Source: Eutypella sp. D-1 (lineage: Eukaryota > Ascomycota > Sordariomycetes > Xylariales > Diatrypaceae). From it: 64,000 nt of DNA. Below are positions 44,872 through 55,795 of this stretch, piece by piece; positions within the stretch are counted from its first letter, which is position 1; every line of letters begins with the position of its first letter. The notes under the pieces are model-generated. The model made no database searches and had not been told where the DNA came from. It worked only from the letters and a program-made list of their open reading frames with translations. The stretch spans positions 1,674,001-1,738,000 of the forward strand of contig JAJTTP010000008.1 in assembly GCA_023313575.1 (NCBI GenBank). Reading direction: 5' to 3'. Both the position numbers and the translations under genes were made by a program.

Positions 44872-44886
44872 GGGGGGGGGGGGGGG
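44872..44886. repeat. G15 homopolymer
   Basis: Fifteen consecutive G on the plus strand, in the degraded region. Confidence 0.95.
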
Positions 44887-45395
44887 TAAATAACGCCTGG
44901 CGCAAGATCTCTCGGAAACGTATCGCATCGCAACGCCACTCAACCCCGGTTGCTCGACGAAATCGTTCTAGGACGGGAAGCGCTAGGCGCCAGACTTCAA
45001 CGGCAGAAAGGGGGAAGGGCCAGACGAGTGGTTCTAAAGGGACAGTGATAGTTTGAGAGTCGGCGACGATTGTGACTGCTGTCAGGACTCAGGATCTCCG
45101 GTACATCACCGTATTAATGATGCACAGCCACGACCGCATAGTAATAAAAACTAGGATGTAACGCTGTGATAACCAACGGCATTACTGGCGTTATGCGGCC
45201 TAACTCGTGACCTGGGTTATAAACCCCGCACAGGTCCATCCCCGGAGAAGGATTCAGATGAATATATCTTCATCAATTCCCCTTAATTAGCCGTATGATC
45301 TATAAGACTATATACGACTTTCAAACTTTACTCTACATCACCCGTGTGAGTACCTACGATGTTGGGGCCAGTGACTATTCAGGAAGTACACCGCA

Positions 45396-48300
45396 TTGGG
45401 TTCACGCAGCTTTCTAGCCCCAGTTCCCCGCAACCCGGGTCGGACGCAACCAAGTACGCATGACAAACCCGACAAGACACGTTGGGTACTCTATCCGCCG
45501 AAGGATCATCCTTCTAACCCCGCGTTCCACAGCATCATCTTCGTGCACGGCCTAAGGGGCCACCCCCAAAGAACATGGGAAGCCAGTAGAGCAGCGAGGG
45601 CCGAATCAGGCGGCGCAGCTCCGAACAGACGGAAGCTCTTCCGAACGGTCTTAAGGACTTCCCGTACGGAACGTATGGCAACGCCTCAAGATGAAAAATA
45701 TGATTTAAACAAGGGTAACTGGAATGTACAACCCGATGTGTTCTGGCCGCGGGACTACCTAGCCCAAGATTTGCCCGAAGCGAGAGTATGGACATATGGG
45801 TACAATGCCGATGTTATCGGTGGGATGTTCCAAGCAGACAATCAAAATAGCGTATCGCAACACGGCCGAGATCTCATGCAGAATTTCAAGCGTGACATCG
45901 AGAACGAGGTAAGGCCATATCCGTGGACTTGCCGAGTAATTAGTGAGCCAACAGTTGTAGGGATTCCAAGGACCAACCATTTTCGTGGCACACGGTCTAG
46001 GCGGTGTTATCGTGAAAGATGTATGTGTCTCTTCCCCGAGTGGAAAGAGTGTAACCTTTACGCTAATCAGGGAGCAGGCAATACGCAGATCGGACATCTG
46101 CCAGTTGAGAACGAAGTTGGTCGTATTTCTGGGTACACCGCACAGAGGCAGTGCGCATGCGGGGTGGGGCGCTATTATGTCCAACCTTGCCAGCGTTGCT
46201 CTCCAAGACTCAAACAAACGGCTTGTCAAGACTCTAGAAGTCAACAACGAGGTCCTGGATAATATCCAGTACGAGTTCAGGGAATGCATATATCAAAGGA
46301 ATATCCAAATTCACTCTTTCCAAGAGGCGAGGGGTATTTCAGGTGTCAAGGGACTGCACGGGAAGGCACGTATCCTTATAACAGGTGCCCGCTGGTTGAA
46401 AACATGGACTGACTGGGCATATTACTATATAGGTAGTAAACGATTTCTCCTCGAAAATTGACTTGCCAGAGTCGTTGGAGACGGTTGAGAGTATCGATGT
46501 GAACCATATGCAGATGGCGAGGTGCAGCAGCAGGGCGGATTCTCAATATCGCGTTATTTCCAAGGTACTTAAGCAATTCATGCGTATGGGGTTGCAGTAT
46601 GGGTATGAGACTCGAGTCTGGAGCCCAACTCCAGTTGCTTCTAGCACAGAGAGGGACAGAACAGCGGCGGTAGAGAATACTGGGGCACAGCCAAGCAGTT
46701 AGTATACCTCTAAAGCGATATCTATCTGTAATGGTTATTGATATCCTCTGAGATTATGCTGCTGGACGATGTTGCTACATCCCGCTTCCCAGGAATAGGC
46801 AGTTTACCGGCCGACACGCCATCCTGGGCCAAATCAGCGACATGCTTTTCATCAAAAAGAATTACCAAAGGTTGGCTGTCGTTGGCTTGGGGGGCATGGG
46901 AAAGACTCAAGTCGCCTTGCAACTCGCGTATGGTTTGAAGGATGACCAGCCGGATTATTCCGTTTTCTGGGTACCAGCGATCAGTGATTTGAGTTTCAGC
47001 CAGGCCTACGAGGAAATCGCGAGACAGCTCAAGCTCGAGAGCGACAATAACGACGACGACCCAAAGAAGTCTCTAAAACGACATCTCAGCTCGGAGGCTG
47101 CTGGGAAATGGCTCTTGGTCGTGGATAACGCCGACGACAGCGAAGTGCTTTTCGGGTCCTCTGAAAACCCTGGCGGGCTGCAGACGTACCTACCTGAAAG
47201 TGACAACGGTATTATCCTGTATACTACGCGGTCGCGAGAAGTGGCCGTGTCTGTGGCAGAACATGTGCTCGACTTGCAGGAGATGGATGAGCAGGAGGCG
47301 ACGAGTTTCCTGGGAAAGAAATTGCTTCAGAAGCAGCCACCCCAGAACGAAGCAGCGGTCAAGGATTTACTGCAAAAACTCACATATCTACCATTAGCCA
47401 TTGCGCAAGCCGTGGCATATATGAATCGCAACGGGACGTCCATTCAGAAGTACCTAGAGCTTCTGCGAAACACGGAGGAAGATCTGGTAGGACTGATGAG
47501 CCGAGAGTTCAAGGACACGACCCGATACCCAGGCTCGCAAAACGCCGTGGTAAGCACCTGGATCGTGTCATTCGACCAGATTCGCATATATGATAGGATC
47601 GCTGCCGAGCTACTCTCGTTTATGTCACGCATCGAGCCGAAGGCTATACCGCAATCGCTTTTGCCTAAGCAATGCTCAGACGAGGAAATGGAAAGTGCAA
47701 TCGGTACGCTGTGTGGTTACGCGTTTTTAACAAGACGAGAAGGAAGCGACTTGTTTGACATGCACAGTTTGGTGCATCTAGCGACGCGAGCCTGGATCCA
47801 AAGGCGTGGCGACTCACAGAAAGTCGCGATGAACGCCCTTGCCCACTTTAAAGAAGTCTTCATTGGTGACCAACCAGAGAAATACAAAGACTGGGGAAGA
47901 TACCTACCACACGCCTTGCGCCTAGTAGAATAATTCAAGGACTCCCGGATAGAAGATAAATATGCTTTATTCGAACGAGTTGCTGATTGTCTAGATCACA
48001 ATTGGCGTTTTAAAGAGGCCGTAAAATATTACGAAGAGGTTTGTAGTTGGAGAAGGGAGAATCTTCCGGAAGAGGACCTTGATCGATTAACCATAGAGCA
48101 TGCACTGGCAATTGCATATATGGGTGATGGTCGAAAACGAGATGGAATAAAGCTATTGGAGCATGTGTTGGCTATGAGGAAGACGATTCTGGATGAAAAT
48201 CATATTCAAATACTGGCGTCGCAGTAAGTGTTGGCAAATGCATATCTTGAAAATGGGGCAGATCGACGAGGCGATCGAGATGTCGGAGCATTTGGTGGTG

Positions 48301-48510
48301 ATGGCGAAGACGACGCTGGAAGAAAAAGACCATCGTCGATTGACCTCGGAGCATTCGCTGGCAACTGCGTATCTTAAAAGTGGACGGATCAAAGATACGA
48401 TCAGGATATTGGAGAATATGAAGGCTGTACTAGCCGAGGCATTCGATACAGATGATAGACTTAGTATCAGGACAAATAGCAAACTTGCCGGGGCGTACAG
48501 GATGCTATAA
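45396..48510 (+). pseudogene. Broken SesB-NB-ARC-TPR receptor (fungal NLR-like STAND protein)
   Basis: The N-terminal alpha/beta-hydrolase (SesB-like) domain is on exons about 45396-45908, 45961-46020, 46078-46365 and 46433 onward (IIFVHGLRGHPQRTW, VFLGTPHRGS, NHMQMARCSS). The intron before 46433 appears to use a GC donor. The nucleophile elbow reads VAHGLGG, with Gly (codon 45994-45996) where the family has Ser. The NB-ARC domain starts near 46803: FTGRHAILGQISDML, P-loop GLGGMGKT (46884-46907), WLLVVDNADD, ILYTTRS, LPLAIAQAVAYM and MHSLVHLATR. The TPR region is broken by TAA at 47931-47933, another TAA near 48224 and a frameshift near 48260, after which repeats (TSEHSLATAYLKSGRI) run to 48510. 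No ATG fits the 5' end. Intact relatives act in non-self recognition and cell death. Confidence 0.85.
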
Positions 48511-50675
48511 GCATCTTTGCAAGGCAAGGTAGTACAAACTAATGCCATCTTTAACCGAAACTGCGACGACTATTAGATCGATTGCCAAGACACAATCCAG
48601 ATAGACGACGTCCATAATCGACAGGATGATAAGGCTTTTTCGCGTCAGAAATAACATGATCGAGACATGTTTCTTGACTGGGTTCGGATAGACGCATACC
48701 AACCGCTCAATCCAAAGCTGCGTCGAAGGGAGGCAGGCTGCTTTCGGATTCGGACTATAGCTACCTGCTTAGGTACCTAGGTATTCAACTTGGAAGGGCC
48801 TTTGCTCCAGAGGTAGAACGCCGCTAACTTCGGCACCCCGGCGACCATCCGCATGGACCCCGGTTGGAGATGGAGCTCGTGCTCTTACATCGAATATCCA
48901 GCATGTCTTTAACGAAGCATGTGGTTCATGGATGCGACGTTTTGGGGACCATGCCTAATACCTCGCCTATCTACCTAGGTAGGTAGGTCGGTGGATAGAT
49001 AGGTAGGGCGTAATCTACGAATGTTAGTAGGAATAGTCGTGGATTTGGGTTTGGGAGGGAGTAGAGGATGTTGTAATTTCTAAGTTCGTACAGTCCGAGA
49101 TGGAACCAGGACTGAGTTGAAAGTGGGCTAAGATCACACCTACTTGGAAAATCCTAGCGTCCCTTCTTGTTTCCCCTTTCGAAAGCACTTAGCCTTACTG
49201 CCTATGACGTCATTCATGTTCCAGGGCTCGGCGACCGAGCAGCATATTAAGGCTACCTGATTTAACCAAAGTGACCTAAAGCGCTTCAGTACCTGGAACT
49301 CCCGTCGCGGCTGCTGGGCCTGGTCTGGTGATAACTTTTGCTGCAGCAGTTCGGTCGTGCTGTGATTATCTGACCGCATGGCAGCCGCGGCGTCCGTAAA
49401 CTTCATTGAGACCATTATCGATCTCCGCAAGCTCCTCTGCGGACTCCGGCTCCTCGCTTACCGATGAGGAGCCCACCGAAGGCGAAATTGACATCGACAA
49501 GAAGGATTAGGTGCCCGGGTAGAGTATCGCGAATTACAATATTAGTTGGTATAGTCTAGACAGCTAGCCAGCAGGCACGCAGGATATACAGTGGTGGGAC
49601 ATTGGGACCTCGCTGGACTAAGGCGTAACCTGGCTGAGAGTTTGGTTGGATTTAGTTACCTAGTAGGTTTAAGGATTCCACTTTCTCCTCGGATCAATTG
49701 CACCACCGGCATCCATTGACCCCCGACGGATCTAACTCCGGTGCCTTGTCCCGCAAGACGCAGCGTCATTGTAAGTGTAAATGGAAGCAGGAGTGTCTAT
49801 AAGATAGATAGACAGCCGGAGGCGAAAGCGGGTGAACCTGCAGAAGAAGTTGGTCTTGAACGGCAAGCGCCGGCACTAACGCAGAGTTGCGCGCAGGCAG
49901 CAGACGATGGACAAGCAAGGATATCTATATTAGCGACTAAGCAGGATGTCGGGTGGAAATCCTTCCCGGAGGACCGAAGCCCCGGCCCCACCACCGCTGC
50001 CGCTGCCGCCGTCCAGGACGAAGTAGCAAGCTCAATCTGCAGCGAAAACGAAGAAGCCGGCTGCGAAGGGTGCGAAGGACAACGCCATGATGTTTTTTTT
50101 TATCCTTAGCAAGAAGTAATGGGCATAACTAGCTGATAAGAAGAAAAAAAGCCTGGCTGTGACCTTTATGTTGTCTTCGGGGGTACTGTATGCTTGATGC
50201 CGTGGATGCCGCGCGCGGTCTCGCGGGCGAGTTCGACGTCCATGTATATGTCCCGGTAAATGGCGGCGTAAACGGAGTCCTTGTTACAGGCGAGCCGTTC
50301 GGCGTAGCCAGCGGTCGAAGGCGACAAGAAGGTCGGAAGCGGGCCGGAGCTGCTTCAGCTTGGGTCCCCGGGCCCCTTTAAATTGAAAGTTGAAGCTGCT
50401 GTACTATTCCCTTGTCTTAACAAAAACACGACAGCTTGCCTTCGGTTAAACAGCCTAAAAAGCTCGATGTCCTCCCATAACGATACAGGGCTACAGGGGG
50501 CCCTGGCATACATAATGGCAGGGGACACTAGTTAATTCCAGTTTAGCGGTGTACTTAGGTAGTATACATAACCCCCCTGCCCCCATAGCCTGTGTCATAT
50601 TTACTCTATTCCTTATAACTGTAGACCGTAACACCAGAACACCGAAACAACCACTTGTTGCCACTTTGACCATCC
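48511..50675. other. Intergenic region between the broken receptor and the HET gene
   Basis: About 2.2 kb. Contains palindromic TACCTAGGTA words (48770-48785, 48970-49010). Near 49410-49510 one frame reads a serine-rich, acidic ending (SLTDEEPTEGEIDIDKKD then stop), perhaps a gene relic. ORF 49741-50109 has no recognisable motif. No gene called. Confidence 0.45.
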
Positions 50676-52721
50676 TCAACGCAGCTTGATATAGGTCCAA
50701 AATGGATTGGCATCTTTATCTTCGAGTAACGTGGCCAATTCCTCATCTTCGGCAATACACATCCCGGCTCTCTCGTAGTGATCGCCTGTTCTGTGCAACA
50801 GCATGATGCCGTGGCGGTAATGGCCACCTTCCTGAGCTGCCGATACCACAGCAAATAGATTAGGGCCTGCCTGTATGACTCCCTGTCGCCGTGGATCCAC
50901 TTTAGGGCGCAGTTTGGAGCTGACGTTAAGCATTGATTCGAAATACCATTCCATACCCTTAGTCTCTAGATACGCGTGGAAGACAAGAGTGGCTAGATGG
51001 ATCGTTGGCGATTCTTGGCTGACGAGGTCGCTCATTGAGATGAGCGACTGTATATTAACTGGATCTGTTTCTGGGAAGGCTTCGTTGTCGTGCAGGTATT
51101 CATTATGGGGGCTGCCCACTATACTGTTTCGGTGCGGCGATGCTGCGTATAAGAAGCGATTAACAACATCCGGACCCATATGAGAAAGATCATAATTGAC
51201 GGGAACCTCAGCAGAACCCCAGCTCCAAGAAGGCGCAATAGAGAGACCGCTAATTCCAGGTCTTGGCGAGGGCGAATTCACGCACTGCCATGTCAATGCT
51301 AGAGCGAAGTAACGGATTGGCAACCCGGTAGCAACCGATATAGCATGCTGGCCATCGCCATGATCCAGTATCATCCCTTTAAAGGCGTGAAGCCGATCAC
51401 CTTCGAAAGTAAGGTCTCGCCGCGTGAATTCCTCTACCGCCTTTGCATATACTTTCCAAGAGAACATGTCAGCCTCTACCAAAGATCTTCTCATCCCCCA
51501 ACAGCTGTCGCGCTCGGCGTTGAGTTCCCCGATGAGCTTATCCCTTGAAACGCTTTGCGAAAACGCTTCACGCTGCAAGGCGAAGTCGGCACAGATAAGG
51601 AACATCTCGCCCGGGAATACCAGAAGAGCCCGCCGAGCAGACACATACTCCTGGAATGTCCAGCCTCTCGTGGCCCATCGCGAGGCTTTCAATCTGTTAT
51701 ATAAATTGATACGCAGTTCTGGCATGAGCTCAATCTGGGTACCGGATGGATCTGAGGTCCTAAACCAATGTTCCTCGGATCGATCATGCCCCCTTGTTCC
51801 TGGAAGTCCAGCATTGTCATCATTGCCAGCAGCTGCGGCGATGACGAGATATGCAGCAGCGTATATGGCGCCCATGGCTTGAAGAGCAATTGATTTAGTT
51901 TCCGACGAAGTGTTCTGGTCGATACATATACGATCAATCCAGATATAAGGCAGCTTTAGATCATGAGCGAGGAGAATCGATTCTTTTAAAGTGCGTGGTA
52001 ATGAGTCACGGCGTATTTTGGGCCTAGATCCCATGCTATGCTCCAGATTTATCGACTCCTGAAGCTTCGTGAAGCCCCATAAATATGATAGAGCCGCATA
52101 GGGAGGTATGTGCTCTCCTGAATAGATTGTTTGCACCTCGAGAGTCTCGGTGTTAATCAATTTGAAGCCTTCCTTTTCAATTAGCGGCCCCAGAACCCGA
52201 TCGACCCAGTCCGCATTGGGAGGGTGGCAATGTGTCTGTTCGCAGCAGGAAACCCATTCTGTGATTTTGCTGATTTCAACAGTGCTTCCCAGTCGATGTC
52301 GAATCCAAGGTTCCAGTCTGTGGGTGGCTTTTCCTTGAACGATGTAACGAAATATTCCAAGGTCGACGAAGTCCGTTTCCTCAGGTTTGGCTCCACGTTC
52401 GGAGCGACAAGAAATATTAACGTGCTTAGCATATACATCGCAAAACCAAAATCTGAGCTGATCTTCAGATTGCCCCAAGTTTCTCAGTGTTATCCTCCTC
52501 TCTGAGTTAACTCGTCCGAAGAGGCCAATCAAGAACGCGCAGAGCGTACATTCTGGGATCTTTCGCGTGTCGCTGATGAGACGTAGTGATTTATATCTAT
52601 CATTGGTATTTAGAGAAAGGTTGATAGTATCATATTTCGGTAAAATCGAAAGAAGCCACTGGACCGCAAGCTCGCAGACGTCACAGAGATCGGGGAATCT
52701 TCCTGTCGGGGTTTGTTCCAT
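50676..52721 (-). CDS. HET-domain protein (heterokaryon incompatibility type), 681 aa
   Basis: Single long exon. The first ATG is at 52721 (MEQTPTGRFPDLCDVCE); the frame extends a few codons upstream without an ATG. Residues about 1-60 have two CxxC-like pairs (CDVCE, CTLCAF). The segment WVSCCEQTHCHPPN (about 160) is the usual lead-in of HET proteins. The HET domain (about 205-365) shows all three blocks: YAALSYLWG, then LPYIWIDRICIDQ, then WATRGWTFQEYVSARRALLVF. The C-terminal half is less conserved. HET proteins trigger programmed death of fused incompatible cells; the partner locus is not identifiable here. No break was found, so it may be functional. It faces the broken NLR-like gene across 2.2 kb. 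Confidence 0.93.
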   Translation of the reverse strand: MEQTPTGRFPDLCDVCELAVQWLLSILPKYDTINLSLNTNDRYKSLRLISDTRKIPECTLCAFLIGLFGRVNSERRITLRNLGQSEDQLRFWFCDVYAKHVNISCRSERGAKPEETDFVDLGIFRYIVQGKATHRLEPWIRHRLGSTVEISKITEWVSCCEQTHCHPPNADWVDRVLGPLIEKEGFKLINTETLEVQTIYSGEHIPPYAALSYLWGFTKLQESINLEHSMGSRPKIRRDSLPRTLKESILLAHDLKLPYIWIDRICIDQNTSSETKSIALQAMGAIYAAAYLVIAAAAGNDDNAGLPGTRGHDRSEEHWFRTSDPSGTQIELMPELRINLYNRLKASRWATRGWTFQEYVSARRALLVFPGEMFLICADFALQREAFSQSVSRDKLIGELNAERDSCWGMRRSLVEADMFSWKVYAKAVEEFTRRDLTFEGDRLHAFKGMILDHGDGQHAISVATGLPIRYFALALTWQCVNSPSPRPGISGLSIAPSWSWGSAEVPVNYDLSHMGPDVVNRFLYAASPHRNSIVGSPHNEYLHDNEAFPETDPVNIQSLISMSDLVSQESPTIHLATLVFHAYLETKGMEWYFESMLNVSSKLRPKVDPRRQGVIQAGPNLFAVVSAAQEGGHYRHGIMLLHRTGDHYERAGMCIAEDEELATLLEDKDANPFWTYIKLR

Positions 52722-54016
52722 GGAGGGCAATGTGTTTTTGATCTTGAATCAGGTAGAATGATGCGTAAGAAGCTTGGAGAAAAAGTTGTCAAAGTCGAGA
52801 AGGCTGGAGTAACAGAAACGAGATGAGAATCGAGGAAAGAACTGGAAGTGGGCAAATAAGAAAACCCCACTCCAAGGCATCATCAGTCAGCTGCATCCAG
52901 CGTAAGGCACCCCCTACCCCAACCCCTAAGCCTCAGACTCCCTACATCCTATCAGATGGTGGCTTGGGGTGGTATCTCCAGGGTTATGCCCGGGGCTGTG
53001 CCTGACAATTTCTGTGCCCGACTTCCCCCCTGCCCCCTTAACACCTCTCCCTTTTCTTTTCTTGGCAAGGAATTCTGGCCGTACATTACCTATCACGAGC
53101 GCCACATGAACCCTACTGCCTCGCCGGCAGTGCAAGTACATGGAATGCAATATCAGATACACACCTGCATCTGTGAAGCATGGTATAAGCGCCCAGTGCT
53201 AAATAGACGTGTCGAGTCGATGTTACCCGTACGGACTGATCACTGGGTAGGCTGCTTCAAAGGATTGCCGTGGTGGCGCAAGAAAAGAAGAGAAAGGACG
53301 TAAGACTTGCCCACCTAACCAAGATTGCGAGTCTAGATTCTTACTTAATCCGTGCTGGTAGGCTAGGTGGCGGATCGCCACCCACCTAGTCGCCCTTGCA
53401 GTGGCCATCGATGTAACCCCGTGCTTATCCATTTGCCCCCCCCCCCCCCCCCTCCTCTTCCAGTAATCAAGAGATCTTCTGTATCTTTTTGCCAATTTAC
53501 GATTTCCCACCCTCTGCGATCTTTGAGCGTGATATTAGAATTTATACGAGCCCTCGAAACCTAAGTGAGTAGAGGGAGGGGGTCAAAGTCCCACCTACCG
53601 TTCAGGCCAGAAACCCCTACCTAGAGTTGGACGAACACCTACTTGTAGAAACACATCCATTGGAAAGCCAAGCCACCCCTGATAATGAGAAACGTCTCGA
53701 TGACTTTGGTTTGTGTAATTTCTTTTCTACATAAAAGTACTGTTCAACAACAACTACTCACTCCTACTAAGTAAAGCTACATAATTTGCTTTGCTAACCC
53801 AGCCAGCCAACACGCACCTCACCCCCACACGCTTTCTCGTACTAATGAGGATGGACTGCCGGATTGCCGTTTTCGTTTTGATGATGATGATGGATCAGGC
53901 CGCGGAGGTGTCGACAAGGCTTGATGCATGATCTTTTCTTTGTTCGTTTCGTTATGCATGTTGCGCGGATACCATCATCCCCCTTTTTGCTCGTGTAGTG
54001 GCTGCGTCGCCGGCCC
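52722..54016. other. Intergenic region with a C17 tract
   Basis: Promoter of the HET gene and 3' flank of ARP3. It has a run of 17 C at 53436-53452 and no convincing ORF. Confidence 0.5.
53436..53452. repeat. C17 homopolymer
   Basis: Seventeen consecutive C on the plus strand, followed by a CCTCCTCTTCC tract. Confidence 0.95.
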
Positions 54017-55795
54017 TTATGAGCCGCCCGGACCGCCCAGGAGCGCAAATCTACGGACGATGCCCGGTCCGTATTCTTGGTACTAATTCAGGAGTTAGTC
54101 ATGAAAGGTCCATATAGTATGCATGTAAATGGAAAGAAATAGTCTTACCTCGGCCTTCGTGTGGCAGTATGACCGGAACTCGGGGGTCTGACCTAGCAGA
54201 CTACCGCCGAACCAGGGACCGTGCCGCTGCCTCTTGTGGGTGATGACCTGGACCTCGAGACCGCCGCTCTTGGCGCCACCGCTCCGGACCTCGCTGGCGC
54301 GGATGCGCGCGTCCACGAGGTGCTTGATATCCCGCTGTAGCCTGCGTCCGAAGTCCTTGTACAGGGTGCTGCCGCCGGACAGGACGATGTTCTTGTAGAG
54401 GCCGCGCCGGACGTCGATGGGGCTCTGCTGGATGACGCCGTCGACGACGACGGGGAGGGGCGTGAGGAAGTCGGATGAGTAGATCTCCGGGTTGAAGAAT
54501 ATCTCGGGGGCGAGGAAGCGCTCGTAGCCTACGTCGACGGAGACCTGGCGGCCGCCGGGCTGCCGGACCACATGTTGGGCGAAGCGGCTGCGGTCGCGGT
54601 CGAAGCGCGTGAACTCCTTCACGATGTCCGGGCATACATAGCAGTACTCCTCCTTGATCTCCTGGGCGGTCTTCAGAGAACTATCCGGCTCTCCCCGGTC
54701 TCGCAACAGGGATTGTACGAAATAGGTGATGTCACGACCGGCGATGGGAATGGACTTGATGGAAGAGCCGATGACGTATCCCTCGGCGACCGGAATGACG
54801 TGCGTGACACCATCGCCGGAATCGATAACAGTACCGGTTAGCGAGCGGTCCGAGACTTTAGCGGAGGTCCAGGACGCGGCGAGGGCGAGGACGGCCTGGA
54901 CGGCGATGTACAGTCCGGCGCAGTTGAAGGACTCAAAGAAGATCTCGGCGGTATTTTCGCGGTTCTCGGGTGGGTTCAGGGGCTAAACGCAGGTGAGCGG
55001 TCTAGGAGCGTAGGGAAACGGAAATGGAGTTGGCGCATACCGGCTCCGTCAATAGGAAATAATGATCTTCGGGCTCTACCCGTAGGTACTTGAATATCGA
55101 GTTGGACCAGAATCTTTCCATGTGGTCCTATAGCTTCTGGTCAGCATTGGTGCCAGTAGGGACCGTCGAATTTGCGCATGCTGTCCTTACCCAGTTTTCT
55201 ATCTGACCATGCCGAATGGGATAGTGTAAACCATAGCCTAGAAACGCATCAGCACACTCGCCCAGCCATCCCAAATACCCGCGTCGGGACGAAGGTGACC
55301 AACTAACCGGGTCCATTCGCGGCGGCGATAGCCTCATCGCCGATAAAGAAGTCGAGATCTTCGGTGCCTCGCTTTCCGGACAAATGACTCGAGGGGCCGG
55401 CACCGCCGGTGAGGAAAGAGGGTTTGTTCCCTACGGCGGGTCTGCCCGAACCAGTGCCGCCACTTCCTCCGGCAGCACCTTTCGTAGCTATCGCGGTGGG
55501 GAAGACGAAGGAGGGAGAATCGTTACCGGCGAAACCTGTTGTGGTGAAGAGGAGTAGGCGGTCAGTAAGTCACGAGGTTATCGGCGTAAGTCGGATATTC
55601 GTCTCACCAAGCTTGGAGAAGCCCGTGCCGCTAGAGTCAGGAAAAGGTCAGCATACCAAGATACATAGATAGATACCAAGCAACGGGAATGATGGGAGAG
55701 AGGGCTTGCACATGTTCTGTACGATGCATACACACATGCAGGTATCAAGGGCATACGTACTTGTCCATGACAACGGCAGGGGTTTGGTTAGCCAT
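54017..55795 (-). CDS. arp3: Actin-related protein 3 (Arp2/3 complex subunit), 439 aa
   Basis: Seven exons: 55795-55761, 55630-55608, 55535-55308, 55237-55191, 55127-55041, 54982-54149 and 54082-54017; all junctions keep the frame. Landmarks are the N-terminus [20 protein letters not shown] (actin phosphate-1 loop), [15 protein letters not shown], the [16 protein letters not shown] connector, [20 protein letters not shown], the [14 protein letters not shown] phosphate-2 loop, [15 protein letters not shown], and the C-terminus [20 protein letters not shown]. Length and motifs are those of fungal Arp3. With Arp2 and five other subunits it nucleates branched actin filaments for endocytosis and polarity. 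The two tiny first exons and the 66-bp last exon are easy to miss; the ORF ending [16 protein letters not shown] is intron read-through. Confidence 0.97.

Noticed and set aside
45359..45464. ATG at 45359 as start of the NLR-like protein
   Set aside because: It opens a 34-codon frame that ends at TGA and is out of phase with the hydrolase domain; no intron joins them.
48790..48880. tRNA-like D-arm (TGCTCCAGAGGTAGAAC)
   Set aside because: No anticodon stem, B box or acceptor pairing follows.
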